The notes under the pieces: generated by a model
Databases searched by the model: none
Told to the model about the DNA's origin: nothing
What the model saw: the letters and a program-made list of their open reading frames with translations, nothing else
Made by a program: the position numbers and the translations under genes
NCBI RefSeq assembly: GCF_002165775.1
Contig: NZ_NDYP01000002.1
Span: 124,001-188,000 of the forward strand
Direction of reading: 5' to 3'
DNA: 64,000 nucleotides
DNA from: Campylobacter concisus
GTDB taxonomy: Bacteria > Campylobacterota > Campylobacteria > Campylobacterales > Campylobacteraceae
Shown: one piece after another, positions 18,131-30,805 of the stretch
Layout of the letters: each line of letters begins with the position of its first letter
How positions within the stretch are numbered: position 1 is the stretch's first letter

Positions 18131-20355
18131 AAAAACTAGCCACGATCTTGGCTTTTATCTTTGTTTTTTTAGCCTCGCTTGGATATTCGCTTGCGAGCCT
18201 AAAAAACGTCCAAACCGACATCTTTTCGCTGATAAATTTTAAAGACGCCAAAGAGGCAAAGGTGCTAAAAGAGGTGCAAGATGAGATGGTGTCAAATTTT
18301 TTAGTGCTGGTAAATTCTAAAGAGCTGGCCAAAAATGTGCAAAATTTAGCTCTTAAAAGTTCGCTTTTTAAGAGCTTTGAGGTGAACATTGACGTAAATT
18401 TAAATGATATAAAAAACGACATCAACCGCTCAAAGATCGCGCTTTTAAGTAGGGCTGATCTAGAACTTTTAAAAAACGATAAAAACACCTTTTTTAAAAA
18501 GCGTGCAGAGGAAATTTTTAGTAGCTTTAGCTTTAAGCTTTTAAATGTAAAAGATGATTTTTTCTCGCTAAGTAGTGGTTTTAGTGCAAAAAATGGCAAT
18601 GTGAGCTTAAATTTAGCCGAGCTCATGCTTGAGGTAAAGGACGGAGAGAAGAGCTTTTTCTTGCTAAAAGGCGAGCTAAAAAGTGGCGTGAGAGGTGAGG
18701 GGCTAATAAAATTTTATAATGAGCTAAATGCGCTAAAAATTGGACAAAACGAGCTTTTTGTACACTCAAGTGCGCTTTATCAGGCATTTTCAAAGCAAAA
18801 AAACGAGAGCGAGAGCCTTTATATGAGCACGGTCTCGCTTAGTTTGACCGCTATATTTTTGATGCTTGCCTTTAGAAATTTGCGAATTTTTTATGTGATA
18901 TTTATTGCTGTATTTGGCTTTAGCGTGGCATTTGCAGGCACTTTGCTATGTCTTGGTGAGCTAAATATCCTTACTATTTTAATAAGCACAAGCCTTATTG
19001 GCCTTATGTTTGACTACGTCTTACACTGGCTTAGCAAAAACGAGGGCGAAGTGATCAGGGCAGGCAGCATAAAAAATATGCTAAAAATTTTCTTGCTAGG
19101 CCTTCTTGTCACGCTTAGTGGCTATCTAGCTTTTACGTTTTCTGATCTTAGGCTGCTTAAAGAGGTGGCGCTATTTTCGGCGTTTGCGCTAGTTGCTGCG
19201 TTTTTAGCTAGCTACTTTTTCATGCCTTTGGTTTTTGAAGGGGTAAAATTTTATAGATCAAAGCTCTTTGATAGGTTTTTAACTAAATTTTGTGAGCTCT
19301 CAAGCATAGTTGCTAGGCATTTGGGGGTTAAATTTCTAGCTATTTTGCTTATTTTGCTAGCCATTTTTCTAGGATTTGACCTTAAAAATTTATCAAAAAG
19401 CGAAAACGTAAAAGACTACTCAAATATGCCAAAGAGCCTACTAGCGGACTCTTCTTATATCTTAAGCCTAACTGGCGACAACCAAAACACGATGATAGTG
19501 ACAAGATCAAGAGGCGACATTTTAGGAGGTGAAAAGAGTCTTTTAGATGAGCTAAAAAAGAGAAATTTGATAAAAGATGAGAGCTCGCTAAGCGATATGT
19601 TTTTAAGTAAAAGCGAGCAGGGTGAGCTAAAAGAGGCCCTTAAAAAGGCACTTGATGATGAGCAAATTTACGTGATTTATGAGAAATTTGGCTTTAGCAA
19701 AGATGAAGTGCGAAGCGAAATTTTAAAGGTTTTGAGCGAAAAAGAGCTTAGCGTGAGTGAAATTTTAGCTCTAAAATCAATGAAAGATTTTAAGAAATTT
19801 ATGCTTGATGAAAATACAAGTGTGGCTTACGCGAGCGGCTTTGTAAAAGGGGCGCAAAGTGATGAGGTGCTAGAGCGCCACAACGCTTTTAGCCTAAATT
19901 TCGCTGACTCGCTAAATGAGAGCCTAACTCAGGCAAAAGAGCTTGCTCTAAAGCTAAAAATAGTAGCGCTCGTGATCGCGTTTGTACTGCTGTGGTTTTA
20001 TTTTAGTGCGATCATTTCGGCACTTGTGATGGGCACCATCGTCTTTGGCGTGCTTCTTACGCTCTTTATTTTCGCCATTTTTGGCATAAATTTAAGCATC
20101 TTTGGTGTCTTTGGGCTCATACTTGCAAGCGCTGTAGGGATTGATTACATGATATTTGCGCTAAATGATAGCCTTAGCGAAAAAGAGCGAATTTATGGTA
20201 TTTTTTGCGCATTTATCACGAGTTTTATCTCGTTTTTTATGCTCTCTTTTAGCCAGACCGCCGCTCTTAGCGTCTTTGGGCTAAGTGTTAGCCTTTGCGT
20301 GCTGATATATGGGCTGATCGCCAGCGTTTTATCTTGTAAAAATATAAAAATTTAG
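18127..20355 (+). CDS. MMPL/RND family exporter of the APE operon
   Basis: 742 residues. One N-terminal helix, a periplasmic domain (about 35-235), five or six helices (about 236-375), a second single helix near 390-410, a second periplasmic domain, and a final helix bundle (about 610-742). This duplicated topology is that of MMPL/RND exporters. It is the last gene of the operon and is followed by a strong hairpin. By position it should move the polyene lipid out of the inner membrane to the LolA-like carrier. Confidence 0.87.
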   Translation: MKKLATILAFIFVFLASLGYSLASLKNVQTDIFSLINFKDAKEAKVLKEVQDEMVSNFLVLVNSKELAKNVQNLALKSSLFKSFEVNIDVNLNDIKNDINRSKIALLSRADLELLKNDKNTFFKKRAEEIFSSFSFKLLNVKDDFFSLSSGFSAKNGNVSLNLAELMLEVKDGEKSFFLLKGELKSGVRGEGLIKFYNELNALKIGQNELFVHSSALYQAFSKQKNESESLYMSTVSLSLTAIFLMLAFRNLRIFYVIFIAVFGFSVAFAGTLLCLGELNILTILISTSLIGLMFDYVLHWLSKNEGEVIRAGSIKNMLKIFLLGLLVTLSGYLAFTFSDLRLLKEVALFSAFALVAAFLASYFFMPLVFEGVKFYRSKLFDRFLTKFCELSSIVARHLGVKFLAILLILLAIFLGFDLKNLSKSENVKDYSNMPKSLLADSSYILSLTGDNQNTMIVTRSRGDILGGEKSLLDELKKRNLIKDESSLSDMFLSKSEQGELKEALKKALDDEQIYVIYEKFGFSKDEVRSEILKVLSEKELSVSEILALKSMKDFKKFMLDENTSVAYASGFVKGAQSDEVLERHNAFSLNFADSLNESLTQAKELALKLKIVALVIAFVLLWFYFSAIISALVMGTIVFGVLLTLFIFAIFGINLSIFGVFGLILASAVGIDYMIFALNDSLSEKERIYGIFCAFITSFISFFMLSFSQTAALSVFGLSVSLCVLIYGLIASVLSCKNIKI

Positions 20356-20367
20356 TTTGATTTTCAT

Positions 20368-20400
20368 GCCCCAAGTGGCTTGCTTGGGGCTTTGATTTTT
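20368..20400 (+). terminator. Intrinsic terminator ending the APE operon
   Basis: Perfect 8-bp stem GCCCCAAG / CTTGGGGC (20368-20375 and 20383-20390), 7-base loop, then TTTGATTTTTTTA. It lies 12 bases after the exporter stop and just before the 3' end of the oppositely oriented lyase pseudogene, so it may serve both directions. Confidence 0.88.
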
Positions 20401-21643
20401 TTATCTTATAATGGCTAGTTTGCCGGTGCCGGCGTTTTTATTTACCTTGTTTTGGACGTCTGAGGCTTTGAGGAGCTCAAATTTATATGGAGGCTCAAAT
20501 GGCGGCTTGGTTAGCTTTTCGCAAACGCTGCCTTTTTTGAAAGGTCTATGTTGCCGCTTTCAAAAATGGTGCCTTTGTTACACTTGTAGCTTATTTTGAC
20601 GCCATTTGTAAAGTAGTTGTTTTGAGCGTATATTAGCGAGCCAAAGCGCACGCCAATGGCGTATTTTTGGTCATAGAAGCCATCTTTTGAGTCATAAAAG
20701 TTGTTATAGACGTGCACCTTTGCATTGCGTGCCATAGGTAGGCGTTGCGCGCAGTTGTCAAAAACGTTACGAGCGACCGTTATAGTCCTTGTTTCGCTGC
20801 TGCCGTCAGAGTCTCTTGAGCCTATTAGCATCGTTTTGTCATGGTTTTCAAAGATGTTGTGCGAGATCGTGATAGCCGCACTATCTCTCGCACAGTTCCG
20901 TCGTAAGTCTGCCATTTAATAAGCTCTCCACCTGCTAAATGCACATGGCTAAGATCCACAGTATCCTTAAAATGGCAGTGATCTACCCAGATGTTTTTGC
21001 TTGACTCTATGCTGACGCCGTCATATTGCGCATTAAAGCCGTCATTTTTTTGTATATCTGGAAATGGATCAAAAGCATCTTCGATCTTTATATTGCGGAT
21101 CGCGATATTTTGGACATTTTTTAACAAAAGCGAGCCGCCTTTTATGCCTGAGTTTTCGCCTAAGCCGATTATTGTGGTGTTGCTAGCTACCGGCACTACG
21201 ATGAGCTTTTTGTACTCGTTGGCTAAATTTTTGCGAAGCGCTGCTAGCTTTGGATCTTGCGAACTGTCTAAATTTGCACGGCATGAAGCGCCGTAAGCCT
21301 GCATAAATTTGGCATAAGAGCTAAACTTGCTACCGCTAATCTCACTTATAAATTTATCCAGCCCATCGCTATTGCCATTTTGTGGAATCTTGCCTTCGCT
21401 AAGGTCTATGAGCCCATCCACATAGATGACGTAACCACCAATTTGAGCGTATTTTACGAGCTCTTGCCTATCTTTTACGACGACTTCTTTACTCTCTTTG
21501 CCGACGTATCCGCCAAAATTTTGCTCTACTCCAACGCTAGCGTAACCAAAGGGCGAGTCGCTTGCTTTTATCTCGCCCGCTTGTGTCTCAGCACCAAATG
21601 CAAATAATGCACCAACGACGAGAAACAATATCTTTTTAAACAT
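20401..21643 (-). pseudogene. Pectate lyase (polysaccharide lyase family 1), frameshifted twice
   Basis: Three reading-frame pieces on the minus strand add up to one PL1 lyase of about 413 residues. The first piece (21643 to about 20890) has a signal peptide, the family N-terminus with GYVIYVDG, NTTIIGLG and NIWVDHCHF. The second (to about 20535) has AAITISHNIFENHD, QRLPMAR (RxPxxR catalytic motif) and VHVYNNFYD. The third restores SVCEKLTKPPFEPPYKFELL and ends at 20401. The first break is an extra GA in a short TCTCTC repeat (plus-strand 20884-20889); the second is one base missing at a T6 run (20533-20538). Either real decay or sequencing error. Family members cut polygalacturonate with calcium; an intact protein would be exported. 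Confidence 0.85.
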
Positions 21644-21765
21644 CTTTAGCCTCCCAAATTTGGCTTTTTATTTTTGATCTTCTGTTATAAAATCGCTGCC
21701 GAATTTTATTTTGGCTCATTAAATTTAGCGTAAGACTTTTATAAATTTTTAGTAAAAGCGAAATT

Positions 21766-22863
21766 TTACGCGAAAAATATCTCGCTTTTTAGACGAAGTA
21801 GGCATAGATAGGCGCTTAGCACGCTTTGTTCTCTAATGTAGTTGCGATCCCCTTTTAAAAGTAACCTCTCAACCTCGATGTTGCCGTTTCTATCGCCAGC
21901 TGCGACGTAGACCGTGCCAACTGGCTTGCTAGCTGTGCCACCACCTGGTCCTGCTATGCCGCTAATGGCAAGTGCAAAGTCCGCATTTGTCGTGCTTAGT
22001 GTGCCTTTTACCATCGCTTTTACGCAAGGCTCGCTCACAGCTCCGTAGGTCTCTAAAATTTCATCCTCGACGCCAAGCCACTCGTGCTTTATGTGGTTTG
22101 CGTAGGTTACTAGCGAGCCATCAAAGCTAGCTGAGATGCCACCATATCTTGCAAATTTAGCCGCCGCAAGCCCAGCCGTGCAAGATTCGGCAAATGAAAT
22201 TTTAAGCCCCTTTTGCATGAGCCTCTTTGCTATAAATTCGATCACGTCTTTTTGTGGGATAAATTTTTGCGAAAATAGCGTTTTTACTCCCTGTAAAAAG
22301 CTCTCGATCTGACCAAATTTATTACTTTTTGCCCTTACTAGTATCAAATTTGGCAGGATCTGCGCAAGAGTGATATCGACTTCATAAGTTTTAGCAAGTG
22401 GCAGCATAAGGATCCTCGCGCTATCTGCGTCGATATCCATTAGATGAAAGTAGCTAAAATCAGGCTCGTATTCGATTAAAAACTCGCCCAGCTCTTCATT
22501 TGGATTAGCTTTTATGAGATTTATCTGGGCGTTATTTAGGCTAGCTAAAAAGCTATTTTTTGAGTAGTCTAAGCTATCTTTAAGTGCAAGCGTTGTGCTG
22601 TCTTTTAGTTCTAGTGAGCCCCCAGTTAGCGTTGCTACGATCTTTGCGGCGATGGCAAAATTTTCATCCGAGCCAAAAATGCTTACAAAGTCGTAATCTT
22701 TTGATAAATTTTCTATGATAAAAGGTAGCTCTTTGCTATTTTTTGGAGCAAAACTAACCACTCCAAGCTCGCCAAAATGATCCTCGTAACTTTGAAAAAT
22801 GTAGTTTAGAAATTCTCTATTTATCTCAAGATCTTCGCCTATTATCAAGATACTTTGTCTCAT
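21766..22863 (-). CDS. cinA: CinA-family protein with divergent N-terminal domain
   Basis: 365 residues. The C-terminal half (about 205-360) is a CinA/PncC domain with AESCTAGLAAAKF, LVTYANHIK, GAVSEPCVKAM and ISGIAGPGGGTASKPVG. This domain deamidates nicotinamide mononucleotide. The N-terminal half occupies the place of the MoCF-like domain but lacks its usual TGxELLxG motif. It is transcribed away from ileS; the start region (ATG preceded on the coding strand by AGGAG) is good. Confidence 0.85.
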   Translation of the reverse strand: MRQSILIIGEDLEINREFLNYIFQSYEDHFGELGVVSFAPKNSKELPFIIENLSKDYDFVSIFGSDENFAIAAKIVATLTGGSLELKDSTTLALKDSLDYSKNSFLASLNNAQINLIKANPNEELGEFLIEYEPDFSYFHLMDIDADSARILMLPLAKTYEVDITLAQILPNLILVRAKSNKFGQIESFLQGVKTLFSQKFIPQKDVIEFIAKRLMQKGLKISFAESCTAGLAAAKFARYGGISASFDGSLVTYANHIKHEWLGVEDEILETYGAVSEPCVKAMVKGTLSTTNADFALAISGIAGPGGGTASKPVGTVYVAAGDRNGNIEVERLLLKGDRNYIREQSVLSAYLCLLRLKSEIFFA

Positions 22864-22888
22864 TTTTAAGCTCCTTTTTTTGCCTCAT

Positions 22889-22894
22889 TATACT
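22889..22894 (+). promoter_or_regulatory. Probable -10 element of ileS
   Basis: TATACT lies 64 bases before the ileS ATG in the divergent cinA/ileS gap. As often in Campylobacter, no convincing -35 hexamer is visible. Assigned from sequence and placement only. Confidence 0.45.
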
Positions 22895-22958
22895 ATTTTT
22901 CAGTGTGATTTAACCAGCACAGGTGTAAAATTAGCAAATTTTAAAATCAAGGTAAAAA

Positions 22959-25715
22959 ATGGACTACAAAGAGACACTTTTACTCCCAGAGACAAATTTC
23001 CAGATGCGCGGAAATCTCCCACAAAATGAACCACAAAGACTAAAATCATGGTACGAAGACCGCAAGGTTTACGAAAAAATGAAAAAAAACCGCCAAAATG
23101 CGGTTAAAAACTTCAACATCCACGACGGCCCTCCGTATGCAAACGGACACCTTCACATCGGCCACGCGTTAAATAAAATTTTAAAAGATATCATCACAAA
23201 AACGCACTATTTTTACGGCGAAAACGTCCGCTACGTGCCAGGCTGGGACTGCCATGGTTTGCCGATCGAGCAGCAAGTCGAAGTTAAGCTTGGCGATAAG
23301 AAAAAAGATCTTAGCAAGGTCGAGATCAGGGAGCTTTGCAGACAGCACGCGAGAGAATTTATAGATATCCAGCGCGATGAGTTTAAGACTCTTGGTATTA
23401 TCGGCGACTTTGAAAATCCATACATGACGATGAAATTTGAGTTTGAGGCTGACATCTACAAAGCACTTTGCGAGATCGCTAAAAAGGGCCTTTTGATAGA
23501 AAGAAGCAAGCCAGTTTATTGGAGCTGGGCGGCCAGATCGGCGTTAGCTGAAGCTGAGGTCGAGTACGAGGAGAAAGAGGACTACTCTATTTACGTAGCA
23601 TTTGAGCTTGATGGCGACGCGCTAGAAAAGCTTGGCGTAAAAGAGGCAAGCGCTGTCATCTGGACGACCACGCCTTGGACACTTCCAGCAAATCAAGCCA
23701 TAAGCCTAAAACCAGATGAAATTTATGTGCTAACGGCTGAAAATTTGATCTTTGCAAAGCCACTACTTGAAAGCGTTGTGCAAAGTGGCCTAAGCAAGGG
23801 CGAGATCAAAAAAGAGTTTAAATCAAGCCTACTTGAAAATACTCACGCGATAAATCCATTAAATGGCAGAAAGTCGCGATTTTTACTAGGCGATCACGTC
23901 ATGATGGACGGGGGTACTGGACTTGTTCATACAGCTCCAGGTCACGGCGAGGACGACTACTACGTCTGTTTGAAATATGGCTTTAGTGAAATTTTGATGC
24001 CAGTTGATGATGGTGGCTGCTACGATGAGAGCATAAAACATCACGGACTATTTAGAAGCGACGTGATAGACGAGTTTGTCGGTATGCACATCTTTAAAGC
24101 AAATGAGAAAATTTTAGAGCTACTTGGCAAAAATTTACTTAGCGTCTCTAAATTTAGACACTCTTATCCTTTCTGCTGGAGAACGCACAAGCCTGTCATT
24201 TATAGAGCCACAAAGCAGTGGTTTATCGCTATGGACGAGGCTAAACTTGGCGGCAAAACGCTTAGACAAACAGCGCTAAAAGAGCTTGAAAAGGTTAAAT
24301 TCTACCCAAGCGTTGGCATAAAAAGAATAGGCTCTATGATAGAAAATCGCCCAGACTGGTGTATCTCACGCCAGCGTGACTGGGGCGTGCCGATCGCGTT
24401 TTTCAGAGATAAAGCGACAAAAGAAGTTATATTTGATAGTGAAATTTTAGACCACATCGTGGCTATCTTTAAAGAAAAAGGCGCTGATGCGTGGTGGGCG
24501 CTAAGTATAGATGAGCTTTTACCAAAGGGCACAAAATACAAGGCTGAAAATTTAGAAAAAGTGATGGACATCCTTGACGTTTGGTTTGATAGCGGCTCGA
24601 CATGGCATGCGGTCTTGCAAAGCGACAACTACGACGCTGGCAAATACCCTGCAAGCATGTATCTTGAGGGCTCAGACCAGCACCGCGGCTGGTTTCAAAG
24701 CTCGCTTCTAGTAAGCACAGCTATAAATTCTCACGCACCTTACGAAAGCATCCTAACTCACGGCTTTACTGTCGATGCTAAGGGCGAAAAGATGAGCAAG
24801 AGTAAGGGCAACGTCATCGCTCCACAAGATGTGGCCAAAACTCACGGCGTGGAAATTTTACGCCTTTGGGTTGGCATGAGTGATTACTCAAGTGACCTAA
24901 AGATAAGCGAAGATATATTAAAACAAATAAGCGAGCAATACCGCAAAATCCGCAATACGATCCGCTTTTTACTAGCAAACGTAAATGATCTTGAGAGCTT
25001 AAATACAGAGTTTAACATCCTTGATAAATGGATATTAGCTCGTGCTAAAAAGGTCTTTGACGAGGCGAGCGCTTGCTTTAGAAATTATGACTTTTCAAAG
25101 GGCTTTAACATCCTTTTAAATTTCTTATCAGCCGATCTTAGCGGCGTCTATCTTGACGTTTGTAAAGATAGACTTTACTGCGACGCAAAAGACGCCCCAA
25201 GAAGAAGATCAGCTCAAAGCGCAATGGCGATCATAACAAAGGCACTTTTGCCACTCATCGCCCCAACGCTTACTTACACCGTTGATGAGGTGATGGACTA
25301 CGCTCCAAAGATCATCAAAGGCGACGCAAAAGACGCGTTTGATCTAGTCTATGAGCCAATCAAATTTGACCTTAGTTTTGAAGATGAGCTGCTTTTTGCC
25401 AGTAGGGAGAAATTTAACGAGATCGTGGATGTTCTTAAAAAAGAGAAAAAGATAAAATCAACCCTCGAGCTAAGCCTAGAGACCACAAACCATAACATCA
25501 CAAGCTACGACGAGCGCGAAGTGGCCGATCTTTACATGGTAAGCTCGGTTAAAGCTTACGATGATAGTGAGACACTAGCCGAGTTTGAGCTAGAGGGTGA
25601 TAAATTTAAGATTATAGCAAGCAACCTTCACAAATGCCCAAGATGCTGGAAATTTAACGCTAGCAAAGAAGATGCGCTATGCCCAAGATGTGAAGAGGTC
25701 ATAAGTGCTAAGTGA
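22959..25715 (+). CDS. ileS: Isoleucyl-tRNA synthetase
   Basis: 918 residues, full length. Class I signatures are HIGHALN (HIGH) at about residue 66 and KMSKSKGN (KMSKS) near 610. [11 protein letters not shown] belongs to the editing domain, and the C-terminal zinc-binding cysteines CPRCWK...CPRC are intact. It charges tRNA-Ile. It opens a co-directional housekeeping run (ileS, small membrane gene, gatA, guaB) whose order I recall from C. jejuni. Confidence 0.97.
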   Translation: MDYKETLLLPETNFQMRGNLPQNEPQRLKSWYEDRKVYEKMKKNRQNAVKNFNIHDGPPYANGHLHIGHALNKILKDIITKTHYFYGENVRYVPGWDCHGLPIEQQVEVKLGDKKKDLSKVEIRELCRQHAREFIDIQRDEFKTLGIIGDFENPYMTMKFEFEADIYKALCEIAKKGLLIERSKPVYWSWAARSALAEAEVEYEEKEDYSIYVAFELDGDALEKLGVKEASAVIWTTTPWTLPANQAISLKPDEIYVLTAENLIFAKPLLESVVQSGLSKGEIKKEFKSSLLENTHAINPLNGRKSRFLLGDHVMMDGGTGLVHTAPGHGEDDYYVCLKYGFSEILMPVDDGGCYDESIKHHGLFRSDVIDEFVGMHIFKANEKILELLGKNLLSVSKFRHSYPFCWRTHKPVIYRATKQWFIAMDEAKLGGKTLRQTALKELEKVKFYPSVGIKRIGSMIENRPDWCISRQRDWGVPIAFFRDKATKEVIFDSEILDHIVAIFKEKGADAWWALSIDELLPKGTKYKAENLEKVMDILDVWFDSGSTWHAVLQSDNYDAGKYPASMYLEGSDQHRGWFQSSLLVSTAINSHAPYESILTHGFTVDAKGEKMSKSKGNVIAPQDVAKTHGVEILRLWVGMSDYSSDLKISEDILKQISEQYRKIRNTIRFLLANVNDLESLNTEFNILDKWILARAKKVFDEASACFRNYDFSKGFNILLNFLSADLSGVYLDVCKDRLYCDAKDAPRRRSAQSAMAIITKALLPLIAPTLTYTVDEVMDYAPKIIKGDAKDAFDLVYEPIKFDLSFEDELLFASREKFNEIVDVLKKEKKIKSTLELSLETTNHNITSYDEREVADLYMVSSVKAYDDSETLAEFELEGDKFKIIASNLHKCPRCWKFNASKEDALCPRCEEVISAK

Positions 25716-25809
25716 GCCAGTAAGCGCAACTATCATAATAGCAACGATCGCTGCGGTGGTCGTTGTTAGCTTGTTTGGCATATTTTTGGTTAATAAATTT
25801 AAAGGATAA
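25705..25809 (+). CDS. Small single-span membrane protein between ileS and gatA
   Basis: 34 residues from a GTG inside the ileS 3' end (11-base overlap), ending five bases before gatA. After MLSEPVSAT it is one hydrophobic helix (about residues 9-29) followed by NKFKG, a positive-inside tail. Too short for most gene finders. C. jejuni, as I recall, also has a short membrane gene at this spot, and the frame fits exactly between two genes, so I think it is real. The function is unknown. Confidence 0.6.
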   Translation: MLSEPVSATIIIATIAAVVVVSLFGIFLVNKFKG

Positions 25810-25814
25810 AAATA

Positions 25815-28625
<2,811 letters not shown>

Positions 28626-28626
<1 letters not shown>

Positions 28627-29732
28627 TGTTAGACCTGCAAACTAGAACTATTAAATTTAACGAGCCACTCTATCTTGAGAGTGGCCGTATACTATCAAAT
28701 TTCAAGCTTATTTATGAGACTTATGGCACGTTAAACGCCGATAAAAGCAACGTTATCGTGATCTGCCACGCTCTAACTGGCTCGCACCACGCAGCTGGCA
28801 CTTACGCAGGCGATGAAAAAGCTGGCTGGTGGGACGGGTTAATAGGCAGCAAAAAGGCGGTCGATACGGATAAATTTTACGTTATTTGCGTAAATATACT
28901 GGGTTCATGCTTTGGCTCGACTTCGCCACTAAGTGTAGATAGAAGCAGTGGTAAAGAGTATAGGCTAAATTTCCCAGTCCTTGCCATAAGCGACGTAGTA
29001 AAGGCGCAAATGAGGTTATTTAGCGAGCTAGGCATCACAAGAGTAAGAGCCGTGATAGGTGGCAGTCTTGGCGGTATGCAAGCACTTTGCTACGCTATCG
29101 AGTTTCCAGAATTTGCGCAAGATATCATCATGCTTGCAAGCACCTATCAGACTAAGCCTTGGGCGATAGCTTTTAACAAAATAGCCATCGAAGCCATTTT
29201 AAACGATGAAAATTTCAAAAACGGCGAATATGACGCGGAATTTATAAGAAAAAATGGTCTAAAAGGCATGGCTTACGGCAGGATGGCAGGGCACATCAGC
29301 TTTTTAAGCCCTGATAGCATGGATGAGAAATTCGGGCGAAACTATGTTGAGACAGACGGCCTTTATGAGCTTTCTGGGCGCTTTCAGGTGGATCGCTACA
29401 TGGAGTACAACGGTTACAACTTCCCAAAGAGGTTTGACCCACTAAGCTACCTATACATCGTAAAAATGATGAACATCTTTGACTGTACAAGACACTATGA
29501 CAACCTAAAAGACGCCCTTGCGCCGATCAAAGCAAATTTACATCTAATCGCTTTCAAAGGCGATCTACTCTTTCCGCCAAGCTGCATGAGAGAAATTTAT
29601 GACACGCTTTGTGAGATGGGGCGAGGAGAGAATACAAATTTCGTAGAGATAGATAGCAACTACGGCCATGACGCATTTTTGGTCGAGATAGAAAAATTTG
29701 ATGGATATATAAAAAATATATTAAAAGGATAG
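28626..29732 (+). CDS. metX: Homoserine O-acetyltransferase
   Basis: 368 residues from GTG 28626, whose G is the last base of guaB. Alpha/beta-hydrolase fold with CHALTGSHHAAG, nucleophile motif GGSLGGMQALCYA, and the final catalytic His in YGHDAFLVE. It acetylates homoserine for methionine synthesis. In C. jejuni, as I recall, guaB is followed directly by xseB, so metX appears to be inserted in this run. Confidence 0.95.
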
Positions 29733-29735
29733 AAA

Positions 29736-29927
29736 ATGGAGCAAAAAGAGCAAAGCTTTGAAGAAAAATTAGCCCTAGCAGATAAAATTTTAAACGATCT
29801 AAACAAAGATGATGTGAGCCTAGAAAATAGCATAAAGCTGCACGAGCAGGGCAAAAAGCTCTTAAATGAAGCAAGAGAAATTTTAGAAAACGCAAAACTT
29901 AGCATAAAGCAGGTGGATGATGAGTAG
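29736..29927 (+). CDS. xseB: Exodeoxyribonuclease VII small subunit
   Basis: 63 residues with the family pattern FEEKLALADKILNDL, VSLENSIKLHEQGKKLL and a helical end. It binds XseA to form exonuclease VII, which degrades single-stranded DNA. It starts three bases after metX and overlaps the next gene by 11 bases. Confidence 0.93.
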   Translation: MEQKEQSFEEKLALADKILNDLNKDDVSLENSIKLHEQGKKLLNEAREILENAKLSIKQVDDE

Positions 29928-30714
29928 AATTTGTGCTCTTCAGCTACCAACTCAGCCTTTAAGTGAGGCAAGGCTTGATTATTACCTAAAAATTTGTGCG
30001 GACGAAAACGCAAGGCTAGTTGTGCTTGGTGAATATGTGCTAAATAGCTTTTTTAAAGAGCTCATTAGCATGCCAAAAAGCCTTATAAAAGAGCAAAGCG
30101 AGCGCAAAAAAGAGGCTCTTTTTTTAATGGCAAAAAAGTATGATCTAAATATCGTTGCACCTATTGTAAATCTAAAAGGCAAGGAAATTTTTAAAAGTCT
30201 AGCTAAATTTACCCCAACACAAGTAAAGCTATATGATCAGCAAATTCTCATGCCTTACGCTCACTGGAATGAGGCGAAATTCTTTAATAACACAAGCGAT
30301 GAGCTAAATTTGCCTATTTTTACCTACGATAAATTTAAAGTCGGCGTCATGTTTGGCTATGAGGCGCACTTTGATGTGTGCTGGGCCTATATGAGCGCTA
30401 AGAAGGTCGATATTGTGCTCGTGCCAACGGCTTGTACATTTTTCTCGCAGGCGCGCTGGGAGGAGCTTTTAAAGGTTAGAGCTTTTACAAATAATGTCTA
30501 CGTGCTGCGCGTAAACCGCGTAGGAAGCCACAAGAGCGATGATGCGCAGTGGAGCTTTTACGGCGATTCGATGCTTATTAATCCGTTTGGTGAAGTCAAA
30601 AATAGACTCGGCAAGAACGAAGAGATGATGATAGATGAGCTTAGCAAAAAGGAGCTTAGCGAGGCTAGAAGCACTTGGGGCTTTATGCAGATAGAGGCTA
30701 AATTTAAAAGATAA
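29917..30714 (+). CDS. Nitrilase-fold (carbon-nitrogen hydrolase) protein lacking catalytic Cys and Lys
   Basis: 265 residues with the fold and motif order of carbon-nitrogen hydrolases: GEYV with the Glu at residue 39, YDQQILMP near 106-113, VGVMFGYEAHFD near 142-153, and VDIVLVPTACTF. In active enzymes these blocks read YxKxHL and GxxICYDxRFPE. Here Gln 108 stands for the catalytic Lys and Gly 147 for the nucleophilic Cys; Glu is kept. Cys173 is not at the nucleophile position. The protein may therefore be inactive as an amidase. It overlaps xseB; two ATGs (29917, 29920) are possible. Confidence 0.85.
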   Translation: MMSRICALQLPTQPLSEARLDYYLKICADENARLVVLGEYVLNSFFKELISMPKSLIKEQSERKKEALFLMAKKYDLNIVAPIVNLKGKEIFKSLAKFTPTQVKLYDQQILMPYAHWNEAKFFNNTSDELNLPIFTYDKFKVGVMFGYEAHFDVCWAYMSAKKVDIVLVPTACTFFSQARWEELLKVRAFTNNVYVLRVNRVGSHKSDDAQWSFYGDSMLINPFGEVKNRLGKNEEMMIDELSKKELSEARSTWGFMQIEAKFKR

Positions 30715-30805
30715 AACGCTGTGCCTAGGTAGAAAAGAGCAAATTTAGCAAAAGTTATCACGATTGCGAGAATGAGCGCTATTTAAAAGAATTTTGGAGT
30801 GAAAT

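Noticed and set aside
6701-20355. A new polyketide or fatty-acid pathway unlike anything known
   Set aside because: Gene content matches the known aryl polyene family; only details (missing lyase and methyltransferase, fusion, first gene) look unusual.
20411-21607. Plus-strand ORFs across the lyase locus
   Set aside because: They are reverse-complement shadows; the minus-strand pieces together give one coherent PL1 protein.
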